This document shows, one piece after another, positions 20,174 through 31,064 of a stretch of DNA of 64,000 bases. Source of the DNA: a bacterium (GTDB lineage Bacteria > BMS3Abin14); the NCBI GenBank assembly GCA_020350725.1, contig CP070719.1, positions 2,514,794-2,578,793 on the forward strand. Direction: 5' to 3'. Every line of letters starts with the position of its first letter. The stretch's first letter is position 1. The position numbers were made by a program, and so were the translations under genes. Below the pieces are notes generated by a model. The model did not search any database. It had not been told where the DNA came from and saw only the letters and a program-made list of their open reading frames with translations.

Positions 20174-21262
20174 ATGACCGACAGGAAGAGTTTCGACATC
20201 CTCGTCCTCGAGGGGGACGGGATCGGGCCCGAGGTGGCCGCGGAGGCCCTCAAGGTCCTGGACGCGGCAGGAGAAGGGGCCGGTCTCGAATTTCACTATC
20301 ACCATGCCCTTGTGGGCGGCGCGGCCATTGACGAGGAAGGGGCGCCCATCTCCCAGGAGACCATGCGAAAGGCCGAGGCGGCGGACGCCATTATTCTCGG
20401 GGCGGTAGGAGGGCCGAAATGGGACGACCTGCCCACCCTGGAGAGGCCCGAACAGGGCCTGCTGGGTCTTCGGATGAGACTGGATCTTTTCGCCAACCTC
20501 CGACCGGCCACCGTTTTTGAACCCCTCGCCGACGCATCCACCCTGAAGCGCGAGGTCGTGTCGGGTATCGACCTGCTGGTGGTCCGGGAGCTCGTCTCCG
20601 ACCTCTATTTCGGAGAACCGAGGGGCGTCAAGTCGAGCGATGAAGGCCGTGTTGCCTTCAACACCATGAGGTATTCGGACCGGGAGATCAGCAGGGTGGC
20701 CCGGGTCGCCTTCGATGCCGCCCTCCGCCGAAGGAGGAAGGTGACGTCGGTGGACAAGGCCAACGTCCTGGAGGTCAGCGGCCTCTGGCGGGAGGTCGTG
20801 TGCGAGGTCGCCAGGGAATATCCCGACGTGGAGCTGGACCATCAGTACGTGGACAACTGCAGCATGCAGCTTATCAGAGACCCGTCCCAGTTCGATGTCA
20901 TCCTCACCGGCAACATGTTCGGGGATATCCTGTCCGATGAGGCGGCCATGTTGACCGGTTCCATTGGAATGCTCCCCTCCGCAAGCCTGGGTGCCGATTT
21001 CGCCCTGTACGAACCGGTGCACGGAAGCGCCCCGGACATCGCGGGGCAGGACAGGGCCAATCCCCTGGCCACCATCCTCTCCATCGCCATGCTCCTGGAG
21101 ATCACCTGTAAGGACGCCGAATCCGCCGGCAGGGTGCGCTCGGCAGTGGAAAGGGTCCTCAACGACGGCTATCGGACGGCGGACATCATCGGGGAGGGGG
21201 AAGATCCTGTACCCTGCTCCCGTATGGGGGACCTGGTCGTCGAGGCGGTGAGGAGGGGGTGA
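20174..21262 (+). CDS. leuB: 3-isopropylmalate dehydrogenase
   Basis: The 362-residue beta-decarboxylating dehydrogenase has the motifs [39 protein letters not shown], the Mg/substrate region [11 protein letters not shown] and [14 protein letters not shown], and [12 protein letters not shown] with the Leu/Asp NAD determinants of LeuB. It oxidises 3-isopropylmalate to 2-oxoisocaproate with NAD. Stop and the TTG start of hom are 1 bp apart, with AGGAGGGGG at 21251-21259 serving hom. Confidence 0.96.
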   Translation: MTDRKSFDILVLEGDGIGPEVAAEALKVLDAAGEGAGLEFHYHHALVGGAAIDEEGAPISQETMRKAEAADAIILGAVGGPKWDDLPTLERPEQGLLGLRMRLDLFANLRPATVFEPLADASTLKREVVSGIDLLVVRELVSDLYFGEPRGVKSSDEGRVAFNTMRYSDREISRVARVAFDAALRRRRKVTSVDKANVLEVSGLWREVVCEVAREYPDVELDHQYVDNCSMQLIRDPSQFDVILTGNMFGDILSDEAAMLTGSIGMLPSASLGADFALYEPVHGSAPDIAGQDRANPLATILSIAMLLEITCKDAESAGRVRSAVERVLNDGYRTADIIGEGEDPVPCSRMGDLVVEAVRRG

Positions 21263-21263
21263 A

Positions 21264-22577
21264 TTGAAAGCCGTCAACATCGGCCTGGTCGGTCTCGGCA
21301 CCATCGGCTGCGGGACGGTGGACATCCTGCAGCGGAACCGGTCCGTTTTAAAGGACCGCCTGGGAGCCTCCATCGATATCGTGCGGGCGTCGGACATCGA
21401 TCTGAAGCGTCCCAGACCGGTGGAACTTCCCGCCCGGATCCTGACCCCGGATGCCTGGGAGGTTATCAGAGATCCTGAGGTCCAGATAATGGTGGAACTG
21501 ATCGGGGGGATCGAACCGGCCAGGAGCTTGATCCTTGAGGCCTTCGATCGGGGCAAACATGTGGTCACGGCCAACAAGGCTCTCCTGTCAACCCACTGGT
21601 CGGAGCTGGTTTCCAAGGCCGATGACCGAGGCGTGACCCTCGGGTTCGAGGGAAGCGTGGCCGGCGGTATCCCCCTCATCCGGGCCATCAAGGTCGGCCT
21701 GGTAGCCAACCGCATCCGCTCCGTCACGGGGATCATCAACGGTACGTGTAACTATATTCTGACCAGGATGCACCGGGAGGGCAGGCCCTTTCCGGAGATC
21801 CTCGGCGAGGCACAGGCCATGGGATACGCGGAGGCCGACCCGGCCCTGGATGTGGAGGGTGTTGACGCGGCCCAGAAGCTGGCGGTCCTGGTCAACCTGT
21901 GTTTCAACTCTCCGGTGTCCCATGCCGACATTCTCCACCGGGGCATCACCGAGATCACTCCTCTCGACCTGGAGATGGCCGAGGAGTTCGGCTTCAGGGT
22001 CAAACTCCTGGCTTCGGCGACCCAGGTCGAGGATGAGGTGGAGGCCTGGGTCTATCCGGCCCTTGTTCCCGAGGGACACCCTCTGGCCACGGTTGACGGC
22101 GTCTTCAACGCCGTTTACATAGAGGACGACAACCTTGGACCGTCCCTCTATTACGGTCGGGGAGCGGGGGACCTGCCCACTGGAAGTGCGGTGGTGGCCG
22201 ATATCGTCTCATGTGCCCGCGACATCCTCTCGGGAGCTGTGGCGAGGTTGCCCGTCGGCGGTCAGCGTCACGGTCTCGGCAGCCAGAAGCGGGTGAGTCT
22301 GTCGGATGACACGAGGAGTGAATTCTACGTGAGGATGTCGGCGGCAGACAGGCCGGGAGTGCTTTCAACCATAGCGGGGATTCTGGGCAGGAATGAGATC
22401 AGCATAGCGTCGGTTATCCAGCGGGGAAGAGAGTCGGCCCAGGGGGAGGGGGTCCCCATAGTGATGATCACCCATGAGGCTTCCTATTCCAGGATGATGA
22501 CGGCCATAGGGGAGATCGACGACCAGGAGGTCGTGGTGGGGAACAGTTTCAGTATGCGGATATTGAGATCGGACTAG
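21264..22577 (+). CDS. hom: Homoserine dehydrogenase (NAD(P)-domain, catalytic and ACT domains)
   Basis: The 437-residue protein starts with the Rossmann motif GLVGLGTIGCGTV, has the catalytic block VTANKALLSTHW and 'GFEGSVAGGIPLIRAIKVGL' followed by NGTCNYIL, and ends in an ACT domain (YVRMSAADRPGVLSTIAGIL) for threonine feedback. The start is TTG 21264 with a strong AGGAGGGGG 4 bp before it. It reduces aspartate semialdehyde to homoserine. Followed by the phosphoglycerate-mutase-like gene and lysC, it anchors the aspartate-family block. Confidence 0.96.
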   Translation: MKAVNIGLVGLGTIGCGTVDILQRNRSVLKDRLGASIDIVRASDIDLKRPRPVELPARILTPDAWEVIRDPEVQIMVELIGGIEPARSLILEAFDRGKHVVTANKALLSTHWSELVSKADDRGVTLGFEGSVAGGIPLIRAIKVGLVANRIRSVTGIINGTCNYILTRMHREGRPFPEILGEAQAMGYAEADPALDVEGVDAAQKLAVLVNLCFNSPVSHADILHRGITEITPLDLEMAEEFGFRVKLLASATQVEDEVEAWVYPALVPEGHPLATVDGVFNAVYIEDDNLGPSLYYGRGAGDLPTGSAVVADIVSCARDILSGAVARLPVGGQRHGLGSQKRVSLSDDTRSEFYVRMSAADRPGVLSTIAGILGRNEISIASVIQRGRESAQGEGVPIVMITHEASYSRMMTAIGEIDDQEVVVGNSFSMRILRSD

Positions 22578-22643
22578 GTCCGGATGGTGGTCTCTGTCCG
22601 CAGAGGACGCCAAGGGCAAAGAGGGAATATCGCGTTAAACAGG

Positions 22644-22677
22644 TTTTTTTTGGATTTTGGACTTTGGATTTTTTATC
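22644..22677 (+). repeat. Half copy of the TTTTGGATTTTGGACTTTGG repeat
   Basis: TTTTTTTTGGATTTTGGACTTTGGATT sits 40 bp upstream of the apgM-like gene. It matches the right arm of the palindrome at 19561-19640; no left arm is evident here. Confidence 0.7.
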
Positions 22678-22715
22678 GATATCCCGACTTCCGGATCCTG
22701 AAACGTAAGGGAAAC

Positions 22716-23999
22716 ATGAGTGTGAAATACAAATACATCATCCTCCTCGGTGACGGGATGTCCGACCGGCCGATCCCGGAACTGGCCGGAAGAACGCCCC
22801 TCGAGGCGGCGGCTACCCCCCACATGGACCGGGTGGCATCCGGCGGGATCGTCGGCCTTGCCAGGACCATTCCCCAGGGCATGGCCCTCGGCAGCGACGT
22901 GGCCAACCTCTCTGTCCTGGGATACGATCCAGCCAGGGTTTACACCGGCCGATCGCCCATCGAGGCGGCGGGGATGGGTGTTGACCTGGGACCGGATGAT
23001 GTGGCCTTTCGCTGCAATCTGGTCACCCTCGGTTCGATGGGCGGAGGAACCGATCTGGCGGACGGCCCAGTCGACCCTCAGTGGGTCATGGTGGACTTTG
23101 CCGGCGGGCATCCATCCAACGAAGAGGGCCGGTCCCTCGTCGCCAGCCTCAGTGAGCACATCGCGGGCAGCGGTATCGAGTTTCATCCCGGTGTTTCCTA
23201 TCGCCATCTCATGGTCTGGCGAAACGGCATGGATGAACTGGACGTCGCTCCCCCCCACGATCTGACGGACAATCCCATCGGGGAAGGGTGGCCGAAGGGG
23301 GATGCCTCCGAGAGGGTCCTGGACATCATGAGACGCTCTGTCGAGATCTTTGCCCACCATCCGGTCAACAGGCTGCGGCGGGATGCGGGAAAGGCGCCGG
23401 TGAACTCAGTCTGGCTCTGGGGACAGGGCAGGAGACCGAACCTCCCCCTTTTCGCGGACAGATACGGACTGCAGGGAGCGATGATCACGGCTGTCGACCT
23501 TCTGAGGGGCCTGGGGGCGTGCCTCGGGTTCGAATTGATCCAGGTTCCGGGCGCCACCGGCTACCTGGACACTAATTACAGGGGCAAGGCGGATGCCGCC
23601 CTGGAGGCATTGGGCCGGGTGGACCTGGTCTACCTGCACGTTGAGGCTCCCGACGAAGCCGGCCACGGGGGAAACCTGAATGACAAGCTGGCAGCCATCG
23701 AAGCCTTCGACGGGAAGGTCGTGGGCCCGGTCCTCCAGGGACTGGGGAGGCTGGGGGCCCACCGGGTCCTGGTCATGCCCGACCACGCCACACCGCTGGA
23801 GATCAAGACCCACTCAGGCGATCCGGTCCCCTTCGCCGCCCTGGATTCGGAATCCGGTACGGCCGGGTCGGGAGTGGAGTACACTGAGAACAGCGCTGCC
23901 GGCACCGGCCTGATGATCGACAGGGGACACGAACTGATGGGAAGGTTCATCAGGGGAGAACTCTGGAACCGGCCAACAGATCCAGGAGCCGAAATCTAA
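22716..23999 (+). CDS. Cofactor-independent phosphoglycerate mutase-like protein, proposed homoserine kinase
   Basis: The 427-residue alkaline-phosphatase-superfamily protein is of the archaeal ApgM type: metal-site start '[20 protein letters not shown]', [25 protein letters not shown], and the C-terminal metal residues [12 protein letters not shown] and VMPDHATP. The larger of two paralogues of this family in deltaproteobacteria is known as the proposed homoserine kinase because it replaces thrB. Its position between hom and lysC, with no thrB in the window, fits that role. The kinase assignment is contextual, not shown by residues. ATG 22716 follows AAGGGA. Confidence 0.85.
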   Translation: MSVKYKYIILLGDGMSDRPIPELAGRTPLEAAATPHMDRVASGGIVGLARTIPQGMALGSDVANLSVLGYDPARVYTGRSPIEAAGMGVDLGPDDVAFRCNLVTLGSMGGGTDLADGPVDPQWVMVDFAGGHPSNEEGRSLVASLSEHIAGSGIEFHPGVSYRHLMVWRNGMDELDVAPPHDLTDNPIGEGWPKGDASERVLDIMRRSVEIFAHHPVNRLRRDAGKAPVNSVWLWGQGRRPNLPLFADRYGLQGAMITAVDLLRGLGACLGFELIQVPGATGYLDTNYRGKADAALEALGRVDLVYLHVEAPDEAGHGGNLNDKLAAIEAFDGKVVGPVLQGLGRLGAHRVLVMPDHATPLEIKTHSGDPVPFAALDSESGTAGSGVEYTENSAAGTGLMIDRGHELMGRFIRGELWNRPTDPGAEI

Positions 24000-24084
24000 A
24001 CTCCGGAACACAGGGCATTGGAGTGGTTTCGGACCCTGGATGTTCACTTTTGGATTCGAACTTGAGAGGGGGAGGACTGAAACT

Positions 24085-25308
24085 ATGGCATTGATCGTTC
24101 AGAAGTTCGGTGGGACTTCGGTGGGAGACATCGAGAAGATCAAACATGTCGCCACCATCGCCAAAGCCGCCCATGACGCCGGCAACAAGGTCGTGGTCGT
24201 GGTGTCGGCCATGGCGGGAGAGACCAACAAGCTGGTCGATTTCTGCAGCGCTCTTATGGATCCGCCGGACCCGAGGGAGTACGACATGGTTGTGTCCACG
24301 GGGGAGCAGGTGACCATAGGCCTGCTGGCCATGGCCCTGAAGGTCATGGGCGTCGAGGCGGTGTCCCTCCTGGGATCGCAGGTGCCCATCCGCACGGACG
24401 ATGTGCACATAAAAGCCAGGATCCAGAAGATCGAAGGGGGGAAAATCCGCAGGAACCTGAAAGCGAACCGCATCGTGATCATTCCGGGCTTCCAGGGGAT
24501 CAATGCCCGGGGCGATGTCACGACCCTGGGAAGGGGAGGCTCGGATACCTCAGCCGTCGCCGTGGCGGCCGCACTGAAGGCCGATGTCTGTGAGATCTAC
24601 ACCGATGTCGAAGGCATCTTCACGGCCGACCCCAACGTAGTGATCGATGCCCGGAAGATCTCCCGGATCTCCTATGACGAGATGCTGGAGATGGCCAGCC
24701 AGGGGGCAAAGGTCCTGCAGATCCGGTCCGTAGAATTCGCCAAAAAATACAATGTCCCACTGCACGTTCGCTCCACATTCACCGGGGCGGAGGGAACATG
24801 GGTGACCAAGGAGGACGAGGAAATGGAAAATGTGGTGGTTTCAGGCGTAACCTGCGACAAGAACGAGGCGAAGATCTCCATCCTAAGAGTGCCCGACAAA
24901 CCAGGGATTGCCGCCAAGATCTTCGGTCCCATCGCCGAGGCCAACATTAACGTGGACATGATCATTCAGAACATAAGCATCGATGGTTTCACCGACCTGA
25001 CCTTTACGGTGACCCGTACCGATCTGACCCAGGCCCTGGAGATCGTGCGCCGGGTGGCGGAGAAGATCGGGGCAAAGGATGTCCTGACCGAGGAGAAGGT
25101 CGCCAAGGTGGCCGTCATCGGCACCGGAATGCGGAGCCATTCCGGAATCGCCTCGAAGATGTTCAAGGCGCTGGCCAAGGAGGGGATCAACATCATGATG
25201 ATCAGCACCTCGGAGATCAAGGTGTCGTGCATCATCGAGAGGAAGTATTCGGAACTGGCGGTCAGGGTGCTCCATGACGCCTTTGACCTCGGCACGGAGA
25301 CCGTCTGA
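24085..25308 (+). CDS. lysC: Aspartate kinase
   Basis: The 407-residue protein has the amino-acid-kinase start [19 protein letters not shown], the [15 protein letters not shown] motif and two C-terminal ACT domains ([20 protein letters not shown] and [19 protein letters not shown]). It phosphorylates aspartate for lysine, threonine and methionine synthesis and is probably feedback regulated through the ACT pair. ATG 24085 is preceded by a GGGGGAGG purine run at 24068-24074 and agrees with the family start; the open frame upstream is repeat-like sequence. Confidence 0.96.
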   Translation: MALIVQKFGGTSVGDIEKIKHVATIAKAAHDAGNKVVVVVSAMAGETNKLVDFCSALMDPPDPREYDMVVSTGEQVTIGLLAMALKVMGVEAVSLLGSQVPIRTDDVHIKARIQKIEGGKIRRNLKANRIVIIPGFQGINARGDVTTLGRGGSDTSAVAVAAALKADVCEIYTDVEGIFTADPNVVIDARKISRISYDEMLEMASQGAKVLQIRSVEFAKKYNVPLHVRSTFTGAEGTWVTKEDEEMENVVVSGVTCDKNEAKISILRVPDKPGIAAKIFGPIAEANINVDMIIQNISIDGFTDLTFTVTRTDLTQALEIVRRVAEKIGAKDVLTEEKVAKVAVIGTGMRSHSGIASKMFKALAKEGINIMMISTSEIKVSCIIERKYSELAVRVLHDAFDLGTETV

Positions 25309-25346
25309 AAAAGGTATTGTTTCCAAAGGGACCTAAGGGTGACGCT

Positions 25347-26945
25347 ATGAAGAAAGAGAAGAAGAGACAGCTGGTCATCTACGACACCACGCTCAGGGAT
25401 GGCACCCAGGCTGAGGAGATCAGCCTCCAGATGACCGACAAAATCAACATAGCACATAAGCTGGATGAGCTGGGGGTCGATTTCATCGAGGGCGGCTGGC
25501 CCGGATCCAACCCCAAGGACATGGAGTTTTTCGAGGCGGCCAGGGACCTGAGACTCGATTATTCGCGCATAGCCGCGTTCGGCTCGACGAGACGCAAGGG
25601 GATCAAAGCGGCCGACGACCCCCAGATCCAGGCCCTTCTCAGAGCGGCCGACGTCGTCACCATCTTCGGAAAGAGCTGGCATCTTCATGTCAAGGAGGCG
25701 CTGCGGACCACTCTGGAGGAGAACCTTGACATGATCCACGATTCTGTGTCCTACCTCAAGGCCAATGCCGACATCGTCTTCTACGACGCGGAGCATTTCT
25801 TCGACGGCTACAAGGATAATCCCCGATACGCCGTCAAGACCCTTCAGGCGGCCCATGATGCCGGGGCCGATTGCCTGGTCCTTTGCGACACCAACGGGGG
25901 GACCCTCCCCTCTGAGATCGCCCAGATCGTCGGTGATGTCCAGAGCAAGCTCAAGGGTGCCCCGCTTGGGGCACACATGCACAACGATTCGGAATGCGCC
26001 GTGGCCAACTCCCTGGTCCTGCTCCAGATGGGGGGAGTCCATGTCCAGGGTACCATCAACGGGTGGGGCGAGAGATGCGGCAACGCCAACCTCGTCTCCA
26101 TCATCCCGGCTGCCGTCCTGAAGATGGGCCTCGAGACGGGCATCGACGAGAAAAAACTCGGACGCCTGCGGGAGCTGTCCCGGGCCATATCCGAATTCGC
26201 CAACATGGCACCGTACTCCCATCAGCCCTATGTGGGAAGAAGCGCCTTTGCCCACAAAGGGGGCGTTCACGTATCCGCCATGCAGAGAAACCGGAGAACC
26301 TACGAGCACATCGATCCCTCCACGGTCGGGAACCGGACACGGGTCCTCCTGTCGGACCTGTCCGGGCGCAGCAACGTCATATACAAGGCCATGGAATTCG
26401 GCGTGGAGGTGGACGAAAAGGATCCGGCCATAGCGGCCGTCCTCGATCAGATCAAGGACCTCGAGAACAGGGGCTTCCTCTATGAATCAGCCGAGGGGTC
26501 CTTCGAATTGCTCCTGAAGAAGGCGCTGGGCAAGCACCGGAGATTCTTCGGATTGAAGGGCTTCAGGGTCATCGACGAGAAGAGGGAATGGGACAGGCCG
26601 CCTCTCTCGGAAGCGACGATCATGGTTGAGGTTGAGGGGAACACCGAACACACAGCTGCTGTTGGACAGGGACCCGTGGATGCCATGGACCGGGCGCTGA
26701 GAAAGGCATTGACCAAATTCTATCCCGTCCTGGAGGACGTGAGACTTATCGATTACAAGGTCCGTATCCTGCCCGAGGACAAGGGGACCGCCGCTGTCAC
26801 CCGCGTGATCATCGAGTCCGGCGATAGGGAGACAAAATGGTCCACCGTAGGCGTTTCCGACAACATTCTCGAGGCGTCCTGGCAGGCGCTGGTGGACTCC
26901 ATCGAGTATAAACTCCTCCGGGAGGAGGAGAAGGGAGCCCTCTGA
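25347..26945 (+). CDS. cimA: (R)-citramalate synthase
   Basis: The 532-residue DRE-TIM metallolyase has [20 protein letters not shown] (the DGTQAE form typical of CimA rather than the DGEQSP of LeuA), [16 protein letters not shown], and [14 protein letters not shown]. It makes citramalate from pyruvate and acetyl-CoA, the first step of the threonine-independent route to 2-oxobutyrate for isoleucine; LeuC/LeuD/LeuB-type enzymes complete the route. ATG 25347 follows AAGGGTGA. The last gene of the amino acid block; 290 bp without a clear terminator precede the cytochrome island. Confidence 0.94.
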   Translation: MKKEKKRQLVIYDTTLRDGTQAEEISLQMTDKINIAHKLDELGVDFIEGGWPGSNPKDMEFFEAARDLRLDYSRIAAFGSTRRKGIKAADDPQIQALLRAADVVTIFGKSWHLHVKEALRTTLEENLDMIHDSVSYLKANADIVFYDAEHFFDGYKDNPRYAVKTLQAAHDAGADCLVLCDTNGGTLPSEIAQIVGDVQSKLKGAPLGAHMHNDSECAVANSLVLLQMGGVHVQGTINGWGERCGNANLVSIIPAAVLKMGLETGIDEKKLGRLRELSRAISEFANMAPYSHQPYVGRSAFAHKGGVHVSAMQRNRRTYEHIDPSTVGNRTRVLLSDLSGRSNVIYKAMEFGVEVDEKDPAIAAVLDQIKDLENRGFLYESAEGSFELLLKKALGKHRRFFGLKGFRVIDEKREWDRPPLSEATIMVEVEGNTEHTAAVGQGPVDAMDRALRKALTKFYPVLEDVRLIDYKVRILPEDKGTAAVTRVIIESGDRETKWSTVGVSDNILEASWQALVDSIEYKLLREEEKGAL

Positions 26946-27236
26946 GGGCACCCGTTCCCCCGGCAGGGACGATCCGGAAAGACCGGAGGGGAAAAGACGC
27001 ATTTGTTCCCTTTCGGTTCCGGCAGGACAGCACATCCCTGGACCATCCATCCCGCGGGGCAGTCCCTGCCCGGCGCCAGCCCGTAACGAACGATCCCGTC
27101 AAATGTGAATAACTTCCCAAGCCGTCACCGGGTCTTAGACCTTGACGGAAACAAATTATTGTGCAAAAAAGAACAGTTGCAAAACCTGGGAGAGGGAGTC
27201 TTTTTGTGAATTGATGCGCAAAAGGGAGGGTGTTTA

Positions 27237-29087
27237 ATGACCGAACAGAAGAGCGTTTTCGAGCGGGGGCTCTGGCGCAATACCATGAGCTATCTCGGAA
27301 TCATCACCAGCGCCATCTCCGCGGTTTTCATCGCGATCCTCCTCCTCATCGACCTGCTGGCGGCGGTCCATTCCGCCTACATGGGCGTTCTGGTGTTCTT
27401 TATTCTGCCCGTTTTCTTCATGTCCGGTTTTCTCCTCATAGGATGGGGAATGTGGGAGGAACACAAGAGAAGGCGGAAGGCATCTGTCGTCGAAGTCCCG
27501 AAGTTCCCCGTGTTTGATCTGAACATGCCCAGGCACAGGGTCACCTTTATCATCACCCTCGGCGTGGCCGTGGGCACCGCTCTGCTCCTTACCGTCATCG
27601 CCTACGAGGCCTACCACTTCACGGAGTCCCTGACCTTCTGCGGGGAGCTGTGCCATGAGGTCATGGAGCCTGAGGCTACCGCGCTGCAGAACTCCCCACA
27701 CGCCAGGGTGTCCTGTGCCAAGTGTCACGTCGGACCGGGGGCCGGCTGGTACGTCCGGTCGAAACTGGCCGGAAGCAGACAGATGATCGCTGTTCTTCTC
27801 AACACCTACCCCAAACCCCTGCCGCCGGCCATCCAGCATCTCCGGCCTGCCCGGGAGACCTGCGAGGAGTGCCACTGGCCCGAGAAGTTCTACGGGAGCA
27901 AGCTGAAGGTCAGGACCCACTTCGGATTCGATGAGCGCAACACGCCCCACGATGTCTCCTTCCTGGTCAGGATCGGGGGGGGCGAATCCACCGCCGGTGA
28001 GGACGGGTCGGGCATCCATTGGCACATGCTCAGCGAGAAGAAGGTTACATTTGAGGCCGCCGATCCGGCCCTCCAGACCATCCCCGTCGTCTGGGAGGAG
28101 AAGGAAGACGGCACCGTTGTCGAGTACCGGCTTGAGGGATATGATGAAGCGGATCAGGGAGGATCGGAGGGCCACCAGGACGAACCTCGCCTCGTGGACT
28201 GCGTCGTCTGTCACAACCGGCCCACTCATATATATTATTCGCCCCAGGAGAGCATGGATAAGGCCCTGGTGGAAGAGGCCATCGACCACAAGCTGCCCTA
28301 CATCAAAAAGCTGGGTGTGGAGGTCCTGGTTGCCGAGTACGCCACCAAGGAGGAAGCCTTCGACCGGATCGGCGCAAAGATCTGGGAGTTCTACAGGGAG
28401 AATTACCCCGATGTCGCCTCGGAAAAGGAAACCGCCGTCCAGAGGGCTGTCGAGGTCATTCGGGATATCTACGACAAGAACTTCTTCCCGGAGATGAGTG
28501 TCTCCTGGAAGGAGTATCCCGACAACATCGGACACAGGATCTTTCCCGGATGTTTCCGCTGCCACGACGGCAAGCACGTCAGCGAGGACGGACAGGTCAT
28601 ACGGAGGGAATGCGTGGTCTGCCACACCATGCCCGAGAGCAGCCCAAGCAAACACTGGACGGAAGCGTTCCCCGAGGGTGAGGACTGGGAGACCTGGCAT
28701 CCCTGGGATCTGAAATACCAGCACGCGGAGATGAACTGCAGCAGGTGCCACACCGGCGGGCTGCCCCCGTCGAGGGACTGCAGAACCTGTCACATCGAGA
28801 AGGGAGTCGCCGACTACGACGAGACCGTGGGAATGGGAGATTTCGAGTGTCAGGACTGCCACCTGGATCTCCAGAGCGTACAGCCGGTCATGGACTGTAC
28901 CGACTGCCATGACGACATCGGGCAGCTTCACACGGAGATCGAGGACCACTTCGAGGCGGGGTGTGTCACCTGTCACCAGCCCCACCTGTGGACGGTCAGA
29001 AGCAGGGAGACCTGCTATGAGTGCCACGATGACAAGGAGGACCACAATCCCGATGAGATGTGCGCCGACTGCCACGATTTTATCTGA
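27237..29087 (+). CDS. Membrane-anchored 13-haem NapC/NirT-type cytochrome c
   Basis: The 616-residue protein has three N-terminal hydrophobic segments (about residues 18-45, 46-72 and 98-125) and a large periplasmic part. The first haem site after the membrane is CGELCH, a CXXXCH motif, followed by 12 CXXCH motifs (CAKCH, CEECH, CVVCH, CFRCH, CVVCH, CSRCH, CRTCH, CQDCH, CTDCH, CVTCH, CYECH, CADCH). The NapC/NirT block 'NSPHARVSCAKCHVGPGAGW' is clear. Members take electrons from menaquinol and pass them to periplasmic carriers. The C-terminal six haems form a closely spaced string like a wire. It stands alone, closed by a terminator. Confidence 0.88.
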   Translation: MTEQKSVFERGLWRNTMSYLGIITSAISAVFIAILLLIDLLAAVHSAYMGVLVFFILPVFFMSGFLLIGWGMWEEHKRRRKASVVEVPKFPVFDLNMPRHRVTFIITLGVAVGTALLLTVIAYEAYHFTESLTFCGELCHEVMEPEATALQNSPHARVSCAKCHVGPGAGWYVRSKLAGSRQMIAVLLNTYPKPLPPAIQHLRPARETCEECHWPEKFYGSKLKVRTHFGFDERNTPHDVSFLVRIGGGESTAGEDGSGIHWHMLSEKKVTFEAADPALQTIPVVWEEKEDGTVVEYRLEGYDEADQGGSEGHQDEPRLVDCVVCHNRPTHIYYSPQESMDKALVEEAIDHKLPYIKKLGVEVLVAEYATKEEAFDRIGAKIWEFYRENYPDVASEKETAVQRAVEVIRDIYDKNFFPEMSVSWKEYPDNIGHRIFPGCFRCHDGKHVSEDGQVIRRECVVCHTMPESSPSKHWTEAFPEGEDWETWHPWDLKYQHAEMNCSRCHTGGLPPSRDCRTCHIEKGVADYDETVGMGDFECQDCHLDLQSVQPVMDCTDCHDDIGQLHTEIEDHFEAGCVTCHQPHLWTVRSRETCYECHDDKEDHNPDEMCADCHDFI

Positions 29088-29106
29088 GGGCTGAAAGCTT
29101 TTTCAA

Positions 29107-29140
29107 CAGGGCCCGGTTGTCATGATCGGGCCTTTGTTTT
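29107..29140 (+). terminator. Intrinsic terminator after the 13-haem cytochrome
   Basis: Stem GGCCCG (29110-29115) / CGGGCC (29127-29132), 11-nt loop, then TTTGTTTT (29133-29140). Confidence 0.8.
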
Positions 29141-29270
29141 GAGGCTAAGGGAGCTTAGGATTAAGGGCTTAGGGCTGCTGGCCGGGTGCTGGACCGGGAC
29201 CGCTGAAGCTCATTCCTCCGCCCCTGCGGGGTGAAAAGGCCGCGCCCTGACTGATAGAGGGATCGCCGGA

Positions 29271-31064
29271 TTGGATAACGGAGAACACGGAGAGAACATA
29301 AGAAGAGAGGAACTGTCGGATGCTGTACGGGCCCTGACGGAAAGGGTAGCCCGGCTGGAGGACCTGGTCCAGGGCCTGCGGGTTGCCGGGGGCGAAGCGG
29401 AGACACAGGCAGAGGCCCGGATGGAGGTACCAGCGGGAGAGACAGGCCTCGCCGACCGGGGAGGTCCCCTGACCACCGGCGGCATGACGGCTGTCTTCTC
29501 CCGGATCGCCACCGTCAGCCTCATCCTCGTCCTGGCCCTTGTCCTGCGCACACTCACCGATAGCGGCTTCCTCGGCATCAGGGTGGGGAGCCTGCTGGGG
29601 ATCGGATACGCTTCGCTCCTCGAGGCCATCGGCTGGTTCATGTACCGCAGGTCCCATCCCTTCGCCCCCATATTCAGCGTCAGCGGCGCCCTCCTTCTGT
29701 TCTCCGTCGTCATCGAGACCCACGCTACTTTCGGGGTCCTATCGTCCCTTCCCGCCTACATTGTGCTGATCGTGGCCGCCGCCGGCCTCGCCGTCATCAG
29801 CCGGCTCCAGGGGGTCGCAACACCGGCGTGGGTCGGGACTGTGGGGCTCCTGTTCGCCGGAGTCCCCCTCGATTTTCCCAACCCCTTCTTTATCTACCTC
29901 GCCGTCCTTCTGTTGGCCGCGAATCTCATGGCCTTTGCGGCTGTGGACCTCCCCAGGAGCTGGTGGCTGAGGCACCTGACGGTGGCGGTGACCGGGCTCG
30001 TGTACCTGGCCTGGGCCTTCAAGATCGCGATGGCCCTTAAAGGGGAAGGTCCGCTACCCGGCAACCTGGCTTTCACCTGGTTCCTCCCCTCTGTCTCCGT
30101 CATGACGGTGTTCTATGTCACGATGAGCTTCCTGAGGACGGTAAGGCGGCGGTTGGAAGCCATTGGGATGTTCGACGCCCTTCTTCCCACCCTGTCCGCG
30201 GTCTGGGCCTACGGTCTCGCATTTCTCGTTATCCGCTCGGCCGCCTGGGATATCAGGGTCCTTGGAGCGGCCGGGGTTGCTGCCGCCACCGCTCTCCTGG
30301 GCCTGGCCTTCCTCGCCGTGCGGACACGGGAGGATGGGCCGGCGGGAGCCAATGTCTTTGCCTTTCCCGCGGCCTTTCTCCTGGCCATCTCCTTCCGGGA
30401 CGTCTCCGGCCAGTCGATCATCGCCCTGGCCATCCTCTCATGGGCCGCCCTGAATCTGGCCTATCTCTCCCGGATCTGGAAAAGCTCCGGCGTCCGGGTC
30501 ACCTCCTACTTCCTCCAGATCACGGTCATGGGAGCTTCGCTGCTGCTTCTGGCGTCCGCCCCCGTGGGGAGAATGCCCGCCATAACGATCGTATCCACGG
30601 CGGCCATCGCCGCGATCGCCTTTATCCATTACCGCCTGGCCAGGGGGACCGAACCGCCGGCCGACTCGTTCTATTTCACCCGCCTTGACGGAAAGGACAG
30701 AAGCGCCGCCGCCCTCCTGGTCGTGTCCCTCGCGGGAGCCTTCCTCGCGTGCCGGGCCGGATCGCACCTCCTGATCTTCGCGGTGCTGGACGGGACCTCC
30801 GACGCTTTCCGGTCCATTCAATCCATACTGATCAACCTGGGCGCCATCGCCCTGTTTCTGGCCGCGTCAAGACTTAAAAGCGTCGAGGTTAAGATGGTGG
30901 CGATCCTTGTCACCCTGATCGGGGGAGGCAAGGTTTTTCTCCTCGATCTTCTCGGTATCCGCGGTATGCCGCTGGTCATGAGCGTCCTCTCCTTCGGCCT
31001 GGCCGCCGCCCTGGCGGCGGTTGTTCTCAGTAGATGGCAAAAAACCTCCCCGAAGCAGGGTTAA
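29271..31064 (+). CDS. DUF2339-like multi-spanning membrane protein
   Basis: The 597-residue protein starts with a short coiled coil (REELSDAVRALTERVARLED), a polar linker to about residue 75, then some 14-16 hydrophobic helices to the end. That layout (N-terminal coiled coil plus many membrane helices) is characteristic of DUF2339 family proteins, whose function is unknown. The start is TTG 29271 with GAGGGA 8 bp upstream. Nothing in the sequence ties it to the cytochromes on either side; a 440-bp gap and promoter separate it from the next operon. Confidence 0.65.
   Translation: MDNGEHGENIRREELSDAVRALTERVARLEDLVQGLRVAGGEAETQAEARMEVPAGETGLADRGGPLTTGGMTAVFSRIATVSLILVLALVLRTLTDSGFLGIRVGSLLGIGYASLLEAIGWFMYRRSHPFAPIFSVSGALLLFSVVIETHATFGVLSSLPAYIVLIVAAAGLAVISRLQGVATPAWVGTVGLLFAGVPLDFPNPFFIYLAVLLLAANLMAFAAVDLPRSWWLRHLTVAVTGLVYLAWAFKIAMALKGEGPLPGNLAFTWFLPSVSVMTVFYVTMSFLRTVRRRLEAIGMFDALLPTLSAVWAYGLAFLVIRSAAWDIRVLGAAGVAAATALLGLAFLAVRTREDGPAGANVFAFPAAFLLAISFRDVSGQSIIALAILSWAALNLAYLSRIWKSSGVRVTSYFLQITVMGASLLLLASAPVGRMPAITIVSTAAIAAIAFIHYRLARGTEPPADSFYFTRLDGKDRSAAALLVVSLAGAFLACRAGSHLLIFAVLDGTSDAFRSIQSILINLGAIALFLAASRLKSVEVKMVAILVTLIGGGKVFLLDLLGIRGMPLVMSVLSFGLAAALAAVVLSRWQKTSPKQG

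Noticed and set aside
26946..27236. Terminator after cimA
   Set aside because: TCCGG-AAAGA-CCGGA (about 26970-26984) is short and followed by GGGGAAAA, not T residues.
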